64,000 nt of DNA from Xanthostigma xanthostigma. Taxonomy: Eukaryota; Arthropoda; Insecta; Raphidioptera; Raphidiidae. The position numbers were made by a program, and so were the translations under genes. Of this stretch, positions 22,159-33,891 are shown one piece after another. Location of the stretch: assembly GCA_963575645.1 (NCBI GenBank), contig OY754464.1, positions 60,486,948 to 60,550,947 on the forward strand, written 5' to 3'. Under the pieces are notes generated by a model, which saw nothing but the letters and a program-made list of their open reading frames with translations, ran no database searches and was not told the DNA's origin. Position 1 is the stretch's first letter. Each line of letters begins with the position of its first letter.

Positions 22159-22488
22159 TCAGTAGACATTCCGAGCTCTAAATGGATATTTTTTACAACA
22201 ATCCCAGAGGCGCTGACTTAAAGAAAGTCTACTGTTTTCTCCGTGGCATCTGTATATGAGTGCAATTTGCACCCGCTCTGTGCGTATCTCCAGCCACCCT
22301 ATTAAAAGCTCGACTATTGTGAAGAATGACAAACTTTTCCATCTTGATAATCACGACCGCACTTCATCACAACTAATACATTTTGTCTCCTCGGTGTTGG
22401 CTGAGCACGGTGGGCCAAAATACAAGAAAATATAATTGGTAATATACAGAGTGACCGGTAATTGCTTGTATTCCTCTAGAAAGAAGAA
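22159..22488. other. Intergenic, no gene recognised
   Basis: No recognised feature. The block GAGTGACCGGTAATTGCTTG near 22450 may be a repeat edge. Confidence 0.4.
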
Positions 22489-22815
22489 ACTATGACTAAT
22501 TTGAAATGGTTTAACTTGCATCACTTGAGGATCGGAAATGCGTCATTTTCGAGAAAATCTACTTCGCTAATTCGAATTTTGGGAGTTAAGAATTAAAAAA
22601 AAATATTTTTCTCTTTTTAGCCTGAATTTTTCCATGATTTGATAGCTTACTAATTGGCCAACTTTCCTAAAGGTAAAAACCACGTTATGTTTAGTGTTAA
22701 AACTTACAATAAATAAAAAAAATATATAAATTCTTCACAGAAGTGTCATCATAAAAAAATGACGCACTTCCGATTCCCAAGTGATAGAGGTTAATCATTC
22801 CAAATTAGTCATATA
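22489..22815. mobile_element. MITE Q with about 60-bp inverted repeats
   Basis: Left GACTAATTTGAAATGGTTTA...GGAAATGCGTCATTTT (22494-22555) pairs with right AAAATGACGCACTTCCGATT...CAAATTAGTC (22756-22810) at about 85 percent identity. The interior is AT-rich and noncoding. Confidence 0.82.
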
Positions 22816-23627
22816 GTGCAATTTAAATACACACGTTTACACATTATACCAAAATAAATATATATTTTGGTAGTCGTAAATAAATACAGTAAAAATAGAA
22901 TGTGTGTGTGCTAAGATAACACGATATCAGTGATACTCTCTCACTCACTTACGAGTGTACTTGGATGTCCTCTCGCGTTCACATAAACTTAAAAACAATG
23001 CAAATTTTAAAGCTCTAGGGCAATTTATTGGAACTGAGTAAACGTCTTTTCATTTGTTTTTTTATTATCACCTGTCAGCGAGTGAAATAATTTCTCTATA
23101 CTAGTACCGCGGTTGTATTCTTTTCTCCTTCCCCCACCGCTTGTTGGGTCGCACTTTTTTTTTGTATCCGATCGACATCACTTCTACCTACCGCGGTTAA
23201 GGAAATTTCACAACCGTTCTGGTTTCGGAACACCCGTATGTGTTGTAATGCTATATTATGTCGAGAATTTTATCGAGAAAATTTTAATATTTCATTCCAA
23301 GCGCCATAAAAATATTGTTTATATGTTTTCAAGTGACACCTGCATATGCAGTATACATCGGTATTATCTGTAACTGAATTTTTGCAAATTTATTTTATGA
23401 CAAAATGAAAAATATCGTTAAACGGCGTATCCGTGAAAGTACATAATTTTCAGCGTTCGGTATTCAATTTCACTCTACATATTATGTACACTATCTGTCA
23501 GATTTTCACTATTTACATTTTCCTATATTAGATACATTGGTTGTAATCTGGGTTTGATTTTATCAGTGATCAGTTACAGTTCATACTAGTTATTACAGAT
23601 GTCAGCATATACTATTTTCCAGGCATC
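22816..23627. other. Intergenic, no gene recognised
   Basis: The frame at 23113-23373 (86 codons) has no recognisable motif. No repeats shared with the window were seen. Confidence 0.4.
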
Positions 23628-24604
23628 AGGCCGTTGCATACGAGGCTAGTTATGCCGCTAGAGACATTGCTGACTATGGAGTGTAGAGAGTTCGCTAGTT
23701 CGTATGCTTGCTATAAGTGAAAGTGTCCTTAGTTGAGAGAGAGAACGCTGCAGCGGGTCCAGAAAACCAGATATATGTTTACTCAAAGTTCTTTTGTATC
23801 ATTAGTTACCACAGAGATAAGGAACTTTTCTCTCTCTGAATTGCAGACACTTTCACGGCTCACTCGCGTCTCTAGTATAATATCTCTATGAGTTAAACTG
23901 AAAAAGTGTCCGTCTGAAAGCGTCAAATAACAGTTCAAAAAGTGACCAGAATGGTGCTAGTGTAGAAAAAGTGTTTCATGTAAACTTTGCAGTTGTAGAC
24001 GAAGTGAAGTGTGCTGAAAGAAATATTTAATATTTTTGGCGACTAGAGTAGTTAATATATTCACAGTAAATAAAACCTCAATCACTTACGTAGTCAAACA
24101 TTATTTGGTAAATAATAAACTATACAATCATCAGAGAAAAATTGACACTGTTCCTATATGGTGACGCCATCTTAATTTAATTCTTTTTAACTGCTGACAC
24201 TTGGGCTGGCTGCCGTGCGTGTAACGAAGATGGAAATGTCACTGCGGGCTGGCCTGAGAGGTGACAAGATGAATGTCAAAATTAGAATTGGTGCTATTTT
24301 TCTCGCTTGTTTGTCTGATTGTTTTGAACAAGAACCAATCAGGACACAGTATCTTGTCACATGAGCGACATAAACAAACTCCCACAAACAAACACTGCGC
24401 CATAGTGTGTGTTCTGTTCAGAGACAATTAACGTCCACTTTTGTTTGCGCGCGCACCAAACCTGTCAACAAAGCAAACTTCAGTACATACATCGTGTGAA
24501 GCCAACACATACTAAAAGCCATCACAAGAACCAACGATTGAAAATTAGTATTTAAATCTAGCAAGAAATCTAGCGACTGGCATGTCTCGTGTGCAGCGGC
24601 CTTT
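23628..24604. mobile_element. MITE B, copy 2, carrying extra inserted sequence
   Basis: Left end AGGCCGTTGCATACGAGGC and right end TCTCGTGTGCAGCGGCCTTT match MITE B copy 1 (12671-13183). The part 24205-24604 is collinear with copy 1 (GTCACTGCGGGCTGGCCTG, CAGTATCTTGTCACATGAG). About 23665-24190 has no counterpart in copy 1 and contains repeat K. Frames at 24187-24427 are accidental. Confidence 0.72.
23717..23880. repeat. Repeat K, copy 1, small inverted repeat
   Basis: GTGAAAGTGTCC...GAGAGAGAAC at 23718-23748 pairs with TTCTCTCTCTGAATTGCAGA...CTTTCAC at 23838-23866. A related copy lies at about 48740-48900, sharing CATTAGTTACC, AGAGATGA/AAGG and the CTCTC...GCAGACACTTTCAC end. Confidence 0.6.
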
Positions 24605-25003
24605 ACATATAAAATCTTACGAATTCAGTCTAGTTTGAGATATTTTGTTTTTGGATGACGTAGCCCATAAAGATGTTTGCACAACAAAAATGTGGGACTG
24701 CCCCATTCAATAGATACGAAAAAAGACAGTATGTGTTTCTTGATTACCCAACCTTAGATGGCAGTGCCGACTAAAAGTGTTGTGTAGTTCATTAATAGTG
24801 CGTTAGTTACTGCTTGTGCTCTATGTCTTTCTCAATCTGTCTATCTATTTCATGCCGCTTTTTAGTTTTACCTCCGCACTTCAATAATAAGCTAATTAAC
24901 GCGTCGAAATGGTTTCAGTATTTTGTTAAACAACTAAGTTTATTTTTAAATTTATTATAATAATAATTCTAATTGTTAGTAGAAGTTTTGTTCCAAAATA
25001 TGT
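24605..25003. other. Intergenic, no gene recognised
   Basis: No gene or repeat identified except the start of the hairpin-bearing insertion near 24974. Confidence 0.4.
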
Positions 25004-25112
25004 ATTGAAGGAGATTTATTTGGTTGAGGAACAATTGAAAATAAGCTTTACCAGTGTATCACTGGTAAAGCTTATTTTCAATTGTTCCTCAACCAAATAA
25101 ATCTCCTTCAAT
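25004..25112. repeat. Perfect 53-bp-arm palindrome with 3-base loop
   Basis: 25004-25056 is the exact reverse complement of 25060-25112, with TAT between. Twelve-base direct repeats AATAATTCTAAT lie at about 24962-24973 and 25111-25122. Segments relate to the RTE-like tail at 41812-41945 (GAGGAACAATTGAAAA, AAGCTTTACCA, TTTTGTTCCAAAA), but in rearranged order. Confidence 0.92.
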
Positions 25113-25379
25113 AATTCTAATATTCATTTCATAGTTTTACAAATCTCTCGGATGAGAACCTGGAAAATGGGGGCTTGTAGTAGAGGCGGAGTCATGAAAA
25201 CGGCATCGCTATTCGCTCGACTATTTTCAATGATTCCGTCGGACCGGCGGTGTACACGCTGGGACTGAAAGAAAAAAAGAGCTAATAACGTTAGAGTCTG
25301 AGCTATATAGTATAACATGACACAAATCAGAGCGGCTCCGGTTTTACTCTTTTGCCGCTCTGCTCTACACTAAACTTCC

Positions 25380-25768
25380 GCCGCCGATGAATGACAGTCT
25401 CTCCTCTCTGTTTGATGCGCGTTGCATTGTTCGCTCTCTGATGCCGTTCGCTGCAGACAAATGAAACCATTCCCAGCTAACTCTCTGCACCTAGCTGATA
25501 AAAAAGTTCACCGATTGGATCACTCACTCCACCATACGCTGTGTGTGTTCTATGCAGGGTTGAACAATCGAGTGTCCTGAAAAAGAAATTAAGCAACTCG
25601 GTCATACGAACAGGGAAGTGAAATTTTCTCTCAGTGCTTGAAAACAGCCTGGCGATGTCGTTGTTTATCTGGTGTTTCCATGGCTTCTCTATTGTACTAG
25701 CCAGAAGCGCCGACTCCGTGGGTGCTCGGGGGCTGTAGCACCCACGAGAAGTAAACCTAACCCAATTG
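25380..25768. mobile_element. Possible insertion flanked by 14-bp direct repeats
   Basis: TACACTAAACTTCC occurs at 25366-25379 and again at 25769-25782, immediately upstream of the transposase pseudogene. The enclosed 389 bp holds a hairpin GTGGGTGCT...AGCACCCAC at 25717-25744. No poly(A) tail or clear TIR is seen, so this may instead be a chance or duplication-derived repeat. Confidence 0.4.
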
Positions 25769-25792
25769 TACACTAAACTTCCACTAACTTTA

Positions 25793-26846
25793 ATGTTCAG
25801 TCATCAGTGAGGAGCGTGCGTTTGCCATCGAGGCCTACTTTTCGAACGGATGTTCTGTGCTCGCAGCCCAGCGCGTCTTTCGGAATCGCTTTAATTTAGC
25901 TCCGTTGGCCCCCGTCTCGGACCGGCAATCAATTGTTATGTGGGTCACTACGCTTAGACAAACTGCAATTGCGACAAGACGAAGCACTGGAGTCCCTCGT
26001 CCATTAGAGACTGAGAGCTTCAATGTTGCGATCACCACGGCGTCCTGCGCGCGCAAACATTTGTTTGCCCTTGGACTTTCCGATCGTTCTTTGAGGAGAA
26101 TTCTTCATGATGATCTTCATTTCCATCCATACAAGATGACGATTGTGCAGGAACTTTTTGAACGTGACGTTAATTCTCGGTGGAACGCGTGTGAGGTTCT
26201 TCTGGAAGTCGTTCCTGAGGACGCTATTGTGTTTTTTAGTGATGAAGCCCATTTTCATTTGTATGGAACCGTCAACAAACAAAGTATGCGCTACTGGGCT
26301 GACAACAATCCTCGAGAATTGCATCAAAAGCCTTTGCCTTCACCTAAAGTCACAGTGTGGTGTCTAATTTCCTCAAGCGGAATTATTGGTCCCTGCTTCT
26401 TTGAAGAAAATGAAGTAACAATGACAGTGTATTCGGACCGGTATGTAAACATGTTACAGGATTTTTTTTCCCACGACTAGATGAGTTGGACTTGGGGGAC
26501 ACTTGGTTCCAAGGCGGTGCAACAGCATACACTGCAAGAGCCTCGATGATTGTTTTGATGGAACACTTCCCAGAACGCCTCATCTCAATTAGGGGCGGTT
26601 TGGAGTGGCCGGCCCGCTCTCCCGATTTGTCTTTTTGACATTTTTTTCTATGGTGTTTTTTTGAAGTCCCGTGTTTATGTGAACCGTCCAAGGACCCTAC
26701 AAGATTTGATGACCAACATCCAGGAAGAAATTGCCAAGGTAACACCTGATATGCTGGCAAGAGTCATGACAAACGCCAGAAATCGGTTTACTCAGTATAT
26801 GGAGAATGAAGAACTTTACCGATCTGATTTGATCTTTAAAAACTAA
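25793..26846 (+). pseudogene. IS630/Tc1/mariner-type transposase pseudogene (DUF4817-like N-terminus)
   Basis: The N-terminal part reads EERAFAIEAYFSNG and VLAAQRVFRNRFNLAPLAPV, the helix-turn-helix DUF4817-like region common in arthropod elements. An ATG at 25793 is one frameshift away from this frame. The longest open part is 25812-26480. The DDE domain has VFFSDEAHFHLYG (first Asp), then after a frameshift in the T run at 26462 FQGGATAYTA, where the second Asp of the usual QDGA is Gly. A WPARSPDLS block follows, then a stop and frameshift near 26636, then FFLW and LKSRVYVNRPRTLQDLMTNI, ending IFKN at 26846. With at least three disruptions and a lost catalytic residue it is inactive. Element ends were not resolved. 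Confidence 0.92.
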
Positions 26847-26959
26847 GTAAAACAAAACTTTAGATGTGTGTCTACATTATCAAAAACAAATAAAAATTTT
26901 CTGATTCATACAGTTGAGTTTTGAAAAAAGAAAGTTATGCTGCCGCAAACATAATTATG

Positions 26960-29502
26960 GTTGGTGAATTGAATTATCGCAATTTCTTCGGAAGAATAGT
27001 TACCTAAATAGTTACCGTTCGGTGAATATGGTCATTAAATAAAGATTAAATCTAATTTAATTTAATACACACTCGGTTAAACTTTGACGTCACTACGTTA
27101 TAATGTTCAAGGCCATTACGTGTGCAACTCTCGTTACATGGTGCTGAATATATAAAACTGTGACGTCATCACTCGTCAACTGTCTTTTTGTAGATTTTTT
27201 TTGCGTTAGATTTTCGATGTTTTTGTAAAAAATGTTGTTTCAGTTTAAAACTTGTCTGTCGATACATTATAATAGCTTGATTGTGTTCAACCCTTGAAGG
27301 GGGTGACGTGTGAGCACGTTTGTTTGACGGGAGACGGCGGTGTTGACGGGCGCAGGACTGAATGAAAAGACCGAATTGGGAGGATGGGAGTTGTGCTTTG
27401 ATGTACGAATTATTTATTGAGAATGTAAGCCACGTACAAACTGATTAAAACAAATAGATAAAAATGATAATAAAAATCAAGCCTTGCACACATTCGACTA
27501 GATTATAGATTATAGACGCTCGACAGCTGAGCGTGCAGACTCGTTTATAGTTGTGGTTTTCTGTCTTCAGAAAAGTTATCGACAGAATCAATAATAATCA
27601 AAACTGTAAGTTCATAAAAGTCCGACTACATTTTTCTAGTAGAATAATAATTTTTTGGACTTGAGAATAGCCGAGCTTGTAGCAATGCCATTATTTATAA
27701 GGCGTTCCCGTAGCCCCTTTATTTAAAGCTTACAGGTTTTAATTCGAGATTTGGCGAATTGGATTTTCATTGTAATAAAATAATAATATTACTAAAAGTC
27801 ATAATAGTTTTCTAAACTATTTAGTAAGCCGTTCTAAAATTTTGGATTCTTTTTGCAAATATATTGAGAAATAAGTTGATAAAATTTAATTAACTTCTTG
27901 ATGATTTCAGATACTCCTCATACATCCTTAGACGAAATACTCATTATGAATAAAAAACTGTAAATTAAAAATTTAAATTGATACTCGTCCACAAAGACCC
28001 TAGCTGTTGGTGGTCCTAGTTTTGTAAACAGTAAACCTCGCTTTTTTCACAGATTTAAATTAATGCGTTTTTTTGATTTCCCCATATAAAATAACTTCTT
28101 TACTGTTTACATACATGTACACAGGCATGTAAAGTGACCTATTACGACTAGTGCGGTAAAGTAAAACGAAAATGATCGCGCACTAATTACATAGTATGAA
28201 ATTCTTTGGCTATTGGTTGTTTTTTTATAACCTGCTATTAGATGTAACGTTATTCACAAGGGACCTGTCAAAATTTTTGTCAATGAAGTGTAAACCAGCT
28301 ATTTTATAGGAGATGCGTGATCACTGAAAGAATGCTCATTTATTCAATAAATTAATATATCTTTCATTAACTTTACACAACTGCACGAAACATGCAAATC
28401 GAACTATATTATTTTTGTCTTTCGCCCGACAAATAACATGAACATTAACTTGTCGATAAACGCGAATACTTGCCGCGTTGTGCAACCTGATACTAAAGTT
28501 AGTAGATTTGATGAAGTTCCGCAATCGTCGACCAATGTGTGTCGGTAAATTCAATTCAAATACCTATATAAAAGTTTTCGAAAATAATGAAAAAATAATA
28601 ACAAGTTCAAAAATAAATATCAATGACAGATAATAATTAATCTTTTTACATAAATTATACAAATTTTAATTATATAAATGTTACTGTAATGTGAAGTTGC
28701 GATTTTTTTATAACTAAAGCGTAGTTACATTAATATACAATTAATTTCTCCTTAAAGTAACAGAAAAAATCTCATATATTTTTTTTAAACATTTTAATTA
28801 CTTGTATTATTCCTTTTAATAAAAAATAATCGTAAAATCAATTATTGTTATAGACTCCAAGCTGAATTAAATGCTACTGGGGCAATCACTGTAGAATATC
28901 TGGCAGTTTTTCTGTCAGTCAGCCATCTTGGGGCGATTTCATTCTTATATATCTCAACACATGGGTACAATGGATTGCAGTACTTGATAAATCTAGTGCC
29001 TTTACCTGGCACGTTATATATTGTGGTCTGAAAAGTTTAATGTATATTGGAGTTACTCTGAAAGTTTAAAACAATATACACCTATGAGAAATGCAATTAA
29101 GTGGTATAGGGTATTGCACAGCAATTGACAATGTGTTGTATGCAACAATACAGGCGAGTGTGAAAGGGCTAGGCGGAGGTAATAATGATTAAACGAAATA
29201 ACAGTTATTTACGAAACGTTACTGGAATAGATTTGGTTTTAGAAATAACGGTTCTCTTAATATATTACCGCTTTGTAATAACAGTTCTCAACAGAACAGG
29301 TTCTTAAAGCTAGTTGTTAATTGAGGTTAATTATAAATCCACATATCCGATGATTTACGTTCATATATCCGATTAACTTCAAACTTGCTTTATTTCAATG
29401 ACAAAACAATATTTTCTTACAACAATCTAATTTGTATAACCAGGTCTTTCATCATCGAAATTAACCAAAAACTTATTAATGAGGGAGAGGGACCACTTAG
29501 TC
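26960..29502. other. Long intergenic stretch with minor repeat traces
   Basis: At 27065-27180 two TGACGTCA CRE-like palindromes flank a TATATAAAA-like box. At 27300-27400 the sequence is GC-rich (GGGAGACGGCGGTGTTGACG). A J-type block (GATTATAGACGCTCGACAGC) sits near 27507, family C-like blocks near 28070-28160, and at 28905-28985 a block (CAGCCATCTTGGGGCGATTT) shared with 61090-61170. No gene was recognised. Confidence 0.45.
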
Positions 29503-29896
29503 TATTAATCGTTGTTGGTTCTGTAATACCTCCTATGTGCAAAAAGTAAAATTTGCAGGAAAGGCCAAAAAGTGTTTTTTTTAGCAACGTATGGTAAGAA
29601 CTAGCAATTTCAGAGGTATATTACTAATTCATACTTACCTTCACTATACATGTTTAATTAAGAGGAAGTATTTAAAAAAAAAATATTTAACGTTAATTTC
29701 GGATTTATTGGCGTATGGAGGAATTATTTGATACAACTTTTCACATAAGAGTTATTTCCCCTTGTTGGTTATTGTAAAATTAATTTGGAGGTATTACTAA
29801 TGTATAGAGCTCCGTTTTCTGAATCTTTTCATCTAAAAAACGTAAATTCTTCCAACTATGCACAGAGGAGCTATTACAGAACCAACGACGACGTAA
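29503..29896. mobile_element. MITE R with about 30-bp terminal inverted repeats
   Basis: Left CGTTGTTGGTTCTGTAATAC (CTCCTATGTGCA follows) pairs with right GAGCTATTACAGAACCAACG. The interior is AT-rich without a frame. The target duplication was not clear. Confidence 0.75.
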
Positions 29897-29924
29897 TGCT
29901 GAACTACAGAAAGCCTTTTCGAAA

Positions 29925-30200
29925 AGTTTGATTTGAAAATGACCTTAGATTGTCACCACACACATTTCTCTGTAGAATTTGATTCTACTCTAAAAATAAT
30001 TAATCGATTGAAACGATATTTTTTTCAAGTGTGTATACATGTATTTTAACATCGTTTTTTGCACTTTTCCACTTCGAAACAACATGCTTCTACGCATTTT
30101 GATCAAAATTTAGCTTGAAAAGCGATCTGTTTTATATTTATTTTCTCTTTTTGAGTTCAATTTTATATTCTACATGACATGGAGTTTGAATACGACATTA
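29925..30200 (+). repeat. Dispersed repeat G
   Basis: TGAAAATGACCTTAGATTGT at the start, then AATTAATCGATTGAAACGAT and CATCGTTTTTTGCACTTTTC. The same order recurs at 63849-64000 (cut by the window end) and partly at 32495-32600 and 1026-1079. Confidence 0.65.
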
Positions 30201-30329
30201 GGTTGCTCCTGTATGTATAGAAACTGCAATAAAATTTTTTGATAATGGTTCGAGCAACCCAGTATATGAATAATAAACTTTGTGTCCATTTGCAGTCTAT
30301 TTGCGTTGTTGACAAAAATTACGCCATAT

Positions 30330-30490
30330 TGCGTTTCTCTGTTTCTGATATACCTTCAAATGGTAACTGACAGGTCGCTTTTGAAAATTATAGCTGGATT
30401 GGTTAGAGGGCACTTATTGTACAGCATTGGCGTTAAATGGATCATTTTCCTACCGCTGTACAGACACGAAAAGTAGCAATTTTGTAGAGT
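30330..30490 (-). repeat. Dispersed repeat C
   Basis: On the plus strand it holds AACTGACAGGTCGCTTTTGA, TACAGCATTGGCGTTAAATG and GACACGAAAAGTAGC. Copies: 43600-43790 (opposite strand) and 52665-52800; shorter pieces near 28070 and 44465. The 64-codon frame at 30282-30476 is inside it and not convincing. Confidence 0.65.
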
Positions 30491-31665
30491 GATGTGCAAA
30501 AGTAAATTTTAAATACATGTACATTGCAAAATAAATATAATCACTAAAGTAACTTTATATTATTCATACATCAGAAGTTTCAGTGTCGTTACAAAAATGA
30601 ATGATTCTATCCCTCTTTGAAAGTTTGTGAAATCTTTATTACATAACGCAATAAGGAATTTTGCATCATGTAAGAAAAAAATCTAATAATACATATTTTC
30701 GAAAGATTTTGTAAAAGGCAAACGAGAAATGTTGATTTTCATTCATAATAATGCAGTATCAATTTTATAATTCCAATTTTAAGAATTAAATTTTGTAATC
30801 TGTTCTTTCAAAAGTCAAAACATTGGATTCCGGCGTGACGTCACTTCGTCAGTAAACTCGCTACATTTATGTAGTGTTATTTTGAAGTTATTTTAAGTTA
30901 TTATCACGTTTATACACTTATATTCCGTATTTTATTGATTTCGCATCATAAGAGGTGGTTTCGTATAAGCAGAAAGTACTAGTCAACCAAGGATAAATAC
31001 GTTTAATAAATAAATAAAGTTTTACTAACTTGTACCCTTCTACTTACACTGGTAACGTTATAATGATAGCAATCTTAAATGTGTTTAATTGTGCAGTGTT
31101 ACTATGGTTATTGTGCACTACCGTTATTATTTACGTTCATAGTGACGTCACGAGTCGTTTCCGCGGGAAAGTTAATAACGATAAATTAAAATTATGGCAC
31201 TATTCGGTTATAAAATATAATTATTAAAAATGTAGTGCTTATTTATCACTTTAGGATTCAATTAAAACACTTTTCAAAAAACGACGTAATAGCCTATCGT
31301 TTTGAACACGTTCTTTTCAAAGAACAGTGACATCTGTTATTGGAAAAGAACTGTTTTGGCCGCCGCTATAGGAGGCAGATTATTCATTAGCCGCGGCGTC
31401 AGCGGAGTACCTCGTACATTGAAGCAATCACAATATGTTACGTACGGTGTTGTTGATAGGTGAAATATATGTATATGTGTAAAAGCTATGTTATGTAAAT
31501 GTGCACAATGGACGACAAACTGCAACCAATTTGGGCGTTCGAGACTAAATGCAATTGTAAGCTATTCACTATTCAGCTGAGTTATATTTTGAATCTGTCG
31601 TTTCACTACAGAGTCCATACACTATAAATCATTATGTGAAACATACCGTTATTATAGAAAAAAAA
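30491..31665. other. Intergenic, no gene recognised
   Basis: Two CRE-like GTGACGTCAC sites lie near 30835 and 31143. Otherwise no gene or repeat recognised. Confidence 0.4.
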
Positions 31666-32330
31666 ATTCCAGCCAATTGAGCGACGGGACCATTCCAACT
31701 TCAAAAATGTTGACATTTGATTATAATAAAGAAAATAAAATTTCTGATATCGTGTGAGGTGACGCGGGTAATGGCTAGTATTCAATATGATATTTGCTAT
31801 TCGTTGCCATGGTTACAGACATAATTTGTTCCACGCCATGTACAAATTAATCAAAGCATGCAGAACTAGTTTATTTCTGACAGATCCATAAAACAAAAGA
31901 GCGGCTGATTTTTTTTTATTTTCGAAATATTTCCGAAACTAAAGTTCAGAAAAAAAAATTTTAACGAATCTTTCTTGAAAAAATAAATAGAATAATAAGC
32001 CGTTATGAAAAGTACACCATTATTATATAAAAAAACAACGTTTTAGCATATATCTCTTCTGCGCATGCGCCGATTTTCCCCAAAAACAATAAGGCTCTTT
32101 ATATTTGCATATCAAACATCCTCCCAAAATTCGATTTCAATCCAATCATCCGTTTGACCTGTATCGTGTTCACAGACAAACACACTAACAGACGCACAGA
32201 GTTTTTTCAAAAATATGTTTTTTGGATTCGGGGGACCTCAAAACAGAAATATTTTGTAAAATTTTTTGAAAAGTGATTTTTGACCTAAACTAGTACCTAC
32301 CATTCTTCACTTGTGGGCTGGATGGTAAAA
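31666..32330 (-). repeat. R650 repeat, near full-length
   Basis: Complete from ATTCCAGCCAATTGAGCGAC to the TGTGGGCTGGATGGTAAAA end, about 665 bp, minus orientation. Intact GCGCATGCGC palindrome at 32061-32070. Confidence 0.88.
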
Positions 32331-32475
32331 CAAAGTTATAATACATATTTCTTCTGCGCATGCGCCGATTTTCCTCAAAAAACAATAGGATTCTTTCTGT
32401 ATAATATTATGTGTCAAACATCCTATCAAGATGTGAATTCGATCCGTTTAGCCGTTTGACCATAGAGAATAGAGT
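32331..32475 (-). repeat. R650 repeat, partial
   Basis: Only the central CTTCTGCGCATGCGCCGATT to CGTTTGACC part is present, directly after the full copy. Palindrome at 32356-32365. Confidence 0.8.
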
Positions 32476-32489
32476 ACTCGAGAGAATAG

Positions 32490-32602
32490 TGAAAAGTAAT
32501 TGACCCATTGAAACGATATTTTTCTTAAACTGTGTAATGTGTACACTGTACTCGTATCTATACGTCATGTATTTAGCATCGTTTTTGTACAGTTTCCACT
32601 TT
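32490..32602 (+). repeat. Dispersed repeat G, partial
   Basis: TTGACCCATTGAAACGATAT and TTTAGCATCGTTTTTGTAC match repeat G near 29990-30060. It lies between two R650 copies in opposite orientation. Confidence 0.6.
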
Positions 32603-33192
32603 TAACATTCCAACCCACAAGCGGAGAATGGTACTGGTTTAGGTCAAAAATCACTTTTCAAAAATTTTACAATATCCTTTCGTTTTAAGGTCCCCCGAAT
32701 CCATAAAACATATTTTTGGAAAAACTCTGTGCGTCTGTTAGTCTGTGAACACGATACAGGTCAAACGGATGAGCGGATTGAAACCAAATTTTGGGAGAAT
32801 GTTTAGTATGCAAATATGAAGAGCCCTATTGTTTTTGGGGAAAATCGGCGCATGCGCAGAAGAGATATATACTACAACGGTGTTTTTTATTTAACAATGG
32901 TATACTTTTCATAACGGCTTATTATTCTATTTATTTTTTCTAAATTTTATAGTTTTGGAAATATTTTAAATATAAAAAAAATCAGCCGCTCTTTTGTTCT
33001 GTCAGAAATAAACTAGTTAGGCATCCTTTGTTTAATTTTTACATGACGTGAACATATTATGTAGGTAACCATGGCAACGAATATCATATTGAATACTAGC
33101 CATTACCCGGGTCACCTCACGCGATAACAGAAATTTTAGTTTCTTTATTATAGTCTAATGGTCCCGTCGCTCAATTGGCTGGAATTTTTTTT
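32603..33192 (+). repeat. R650 repeat, near full-length
   Basis: Starts at the ACATTCCAACCCACAAGCGG head and ends GTCCCGTCGCTCAATTGG...GGAATTTT. Palindrome GCGCATGCGC at 32848-32857. It faces the 31666-32330 copy across a 270-bp interval, forming a large inverted pair. Confidence 0.87.
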
Positions 33193-33579
33193 CTATGCAT
33201 TTTAAACAAAATTTAGCATAGGAAGTTATCTTATTTTTTTTATATTCGTTTAAAAAAAGATTGTTATAGGTTATCGACTGGTTTGGAGTATGTTTGGTAG
33301 TTTGAGACAGCATCGTGGCTCCAAAGCGAAGCAACCCTCATACATATTTAGGAGAAAAGAGATGAGTGATCGACATCTGCTCCTGCCGCCGTTACAACCC
33401 CTGCAAGCCGGCTCACTATTAGCTCAAAACTAATCAGCGTACCCTTATTGCATTGTATAACATGGGTTGCATGGCACATCTTTTGTCCAATGAAAAAATA
33501 GCTTATGTCAGTTTTTCAGAAATTAATATTTACAAGAGCATTCACAAGTTCGATTTTTACACGGTTTTTGCGATTGATT

Positions 33580-33790
33580 TTTCACCCACTTCTCGTTATT
33601 CGATTGAGTTGAAATTTTTCACACATGTGAAGCTCCGATGATATTACAATATTATGGTAACTACCTTACCGGCGCGGCTTCATTTTCACACACTCTCCGT
33701 TATCCGATTTAGTTGAAATTTTGCACACGTGTGTAATTCCGATGACAATACAAAATCATGGTAATTAGCTAATCGACCAATTAACACTTT
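33580..33790 (+). repeat. Family E tail, dimeric
   Basis: Two units about 100 bp apart: GTTATTCGATTGAGTTGAAA at 33596 and GTTATCCGATTTAGTTGAAA at 33699, each followed by CACACATGTG/CACACGTGTG and CCGATGA...ACAA. The same dimer arrangement is seen at 49540-49720. Confidence 0.65.
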
Positions 33791-33891
33791 TGCCAGGACT
33801 AAACTTGAAAACTGGGTGCCTGTAATAGAGGAGCAACTCCATATAAATAACAGCATTGGTTCACGAACCGCTATTCTCATCTATATGAATA

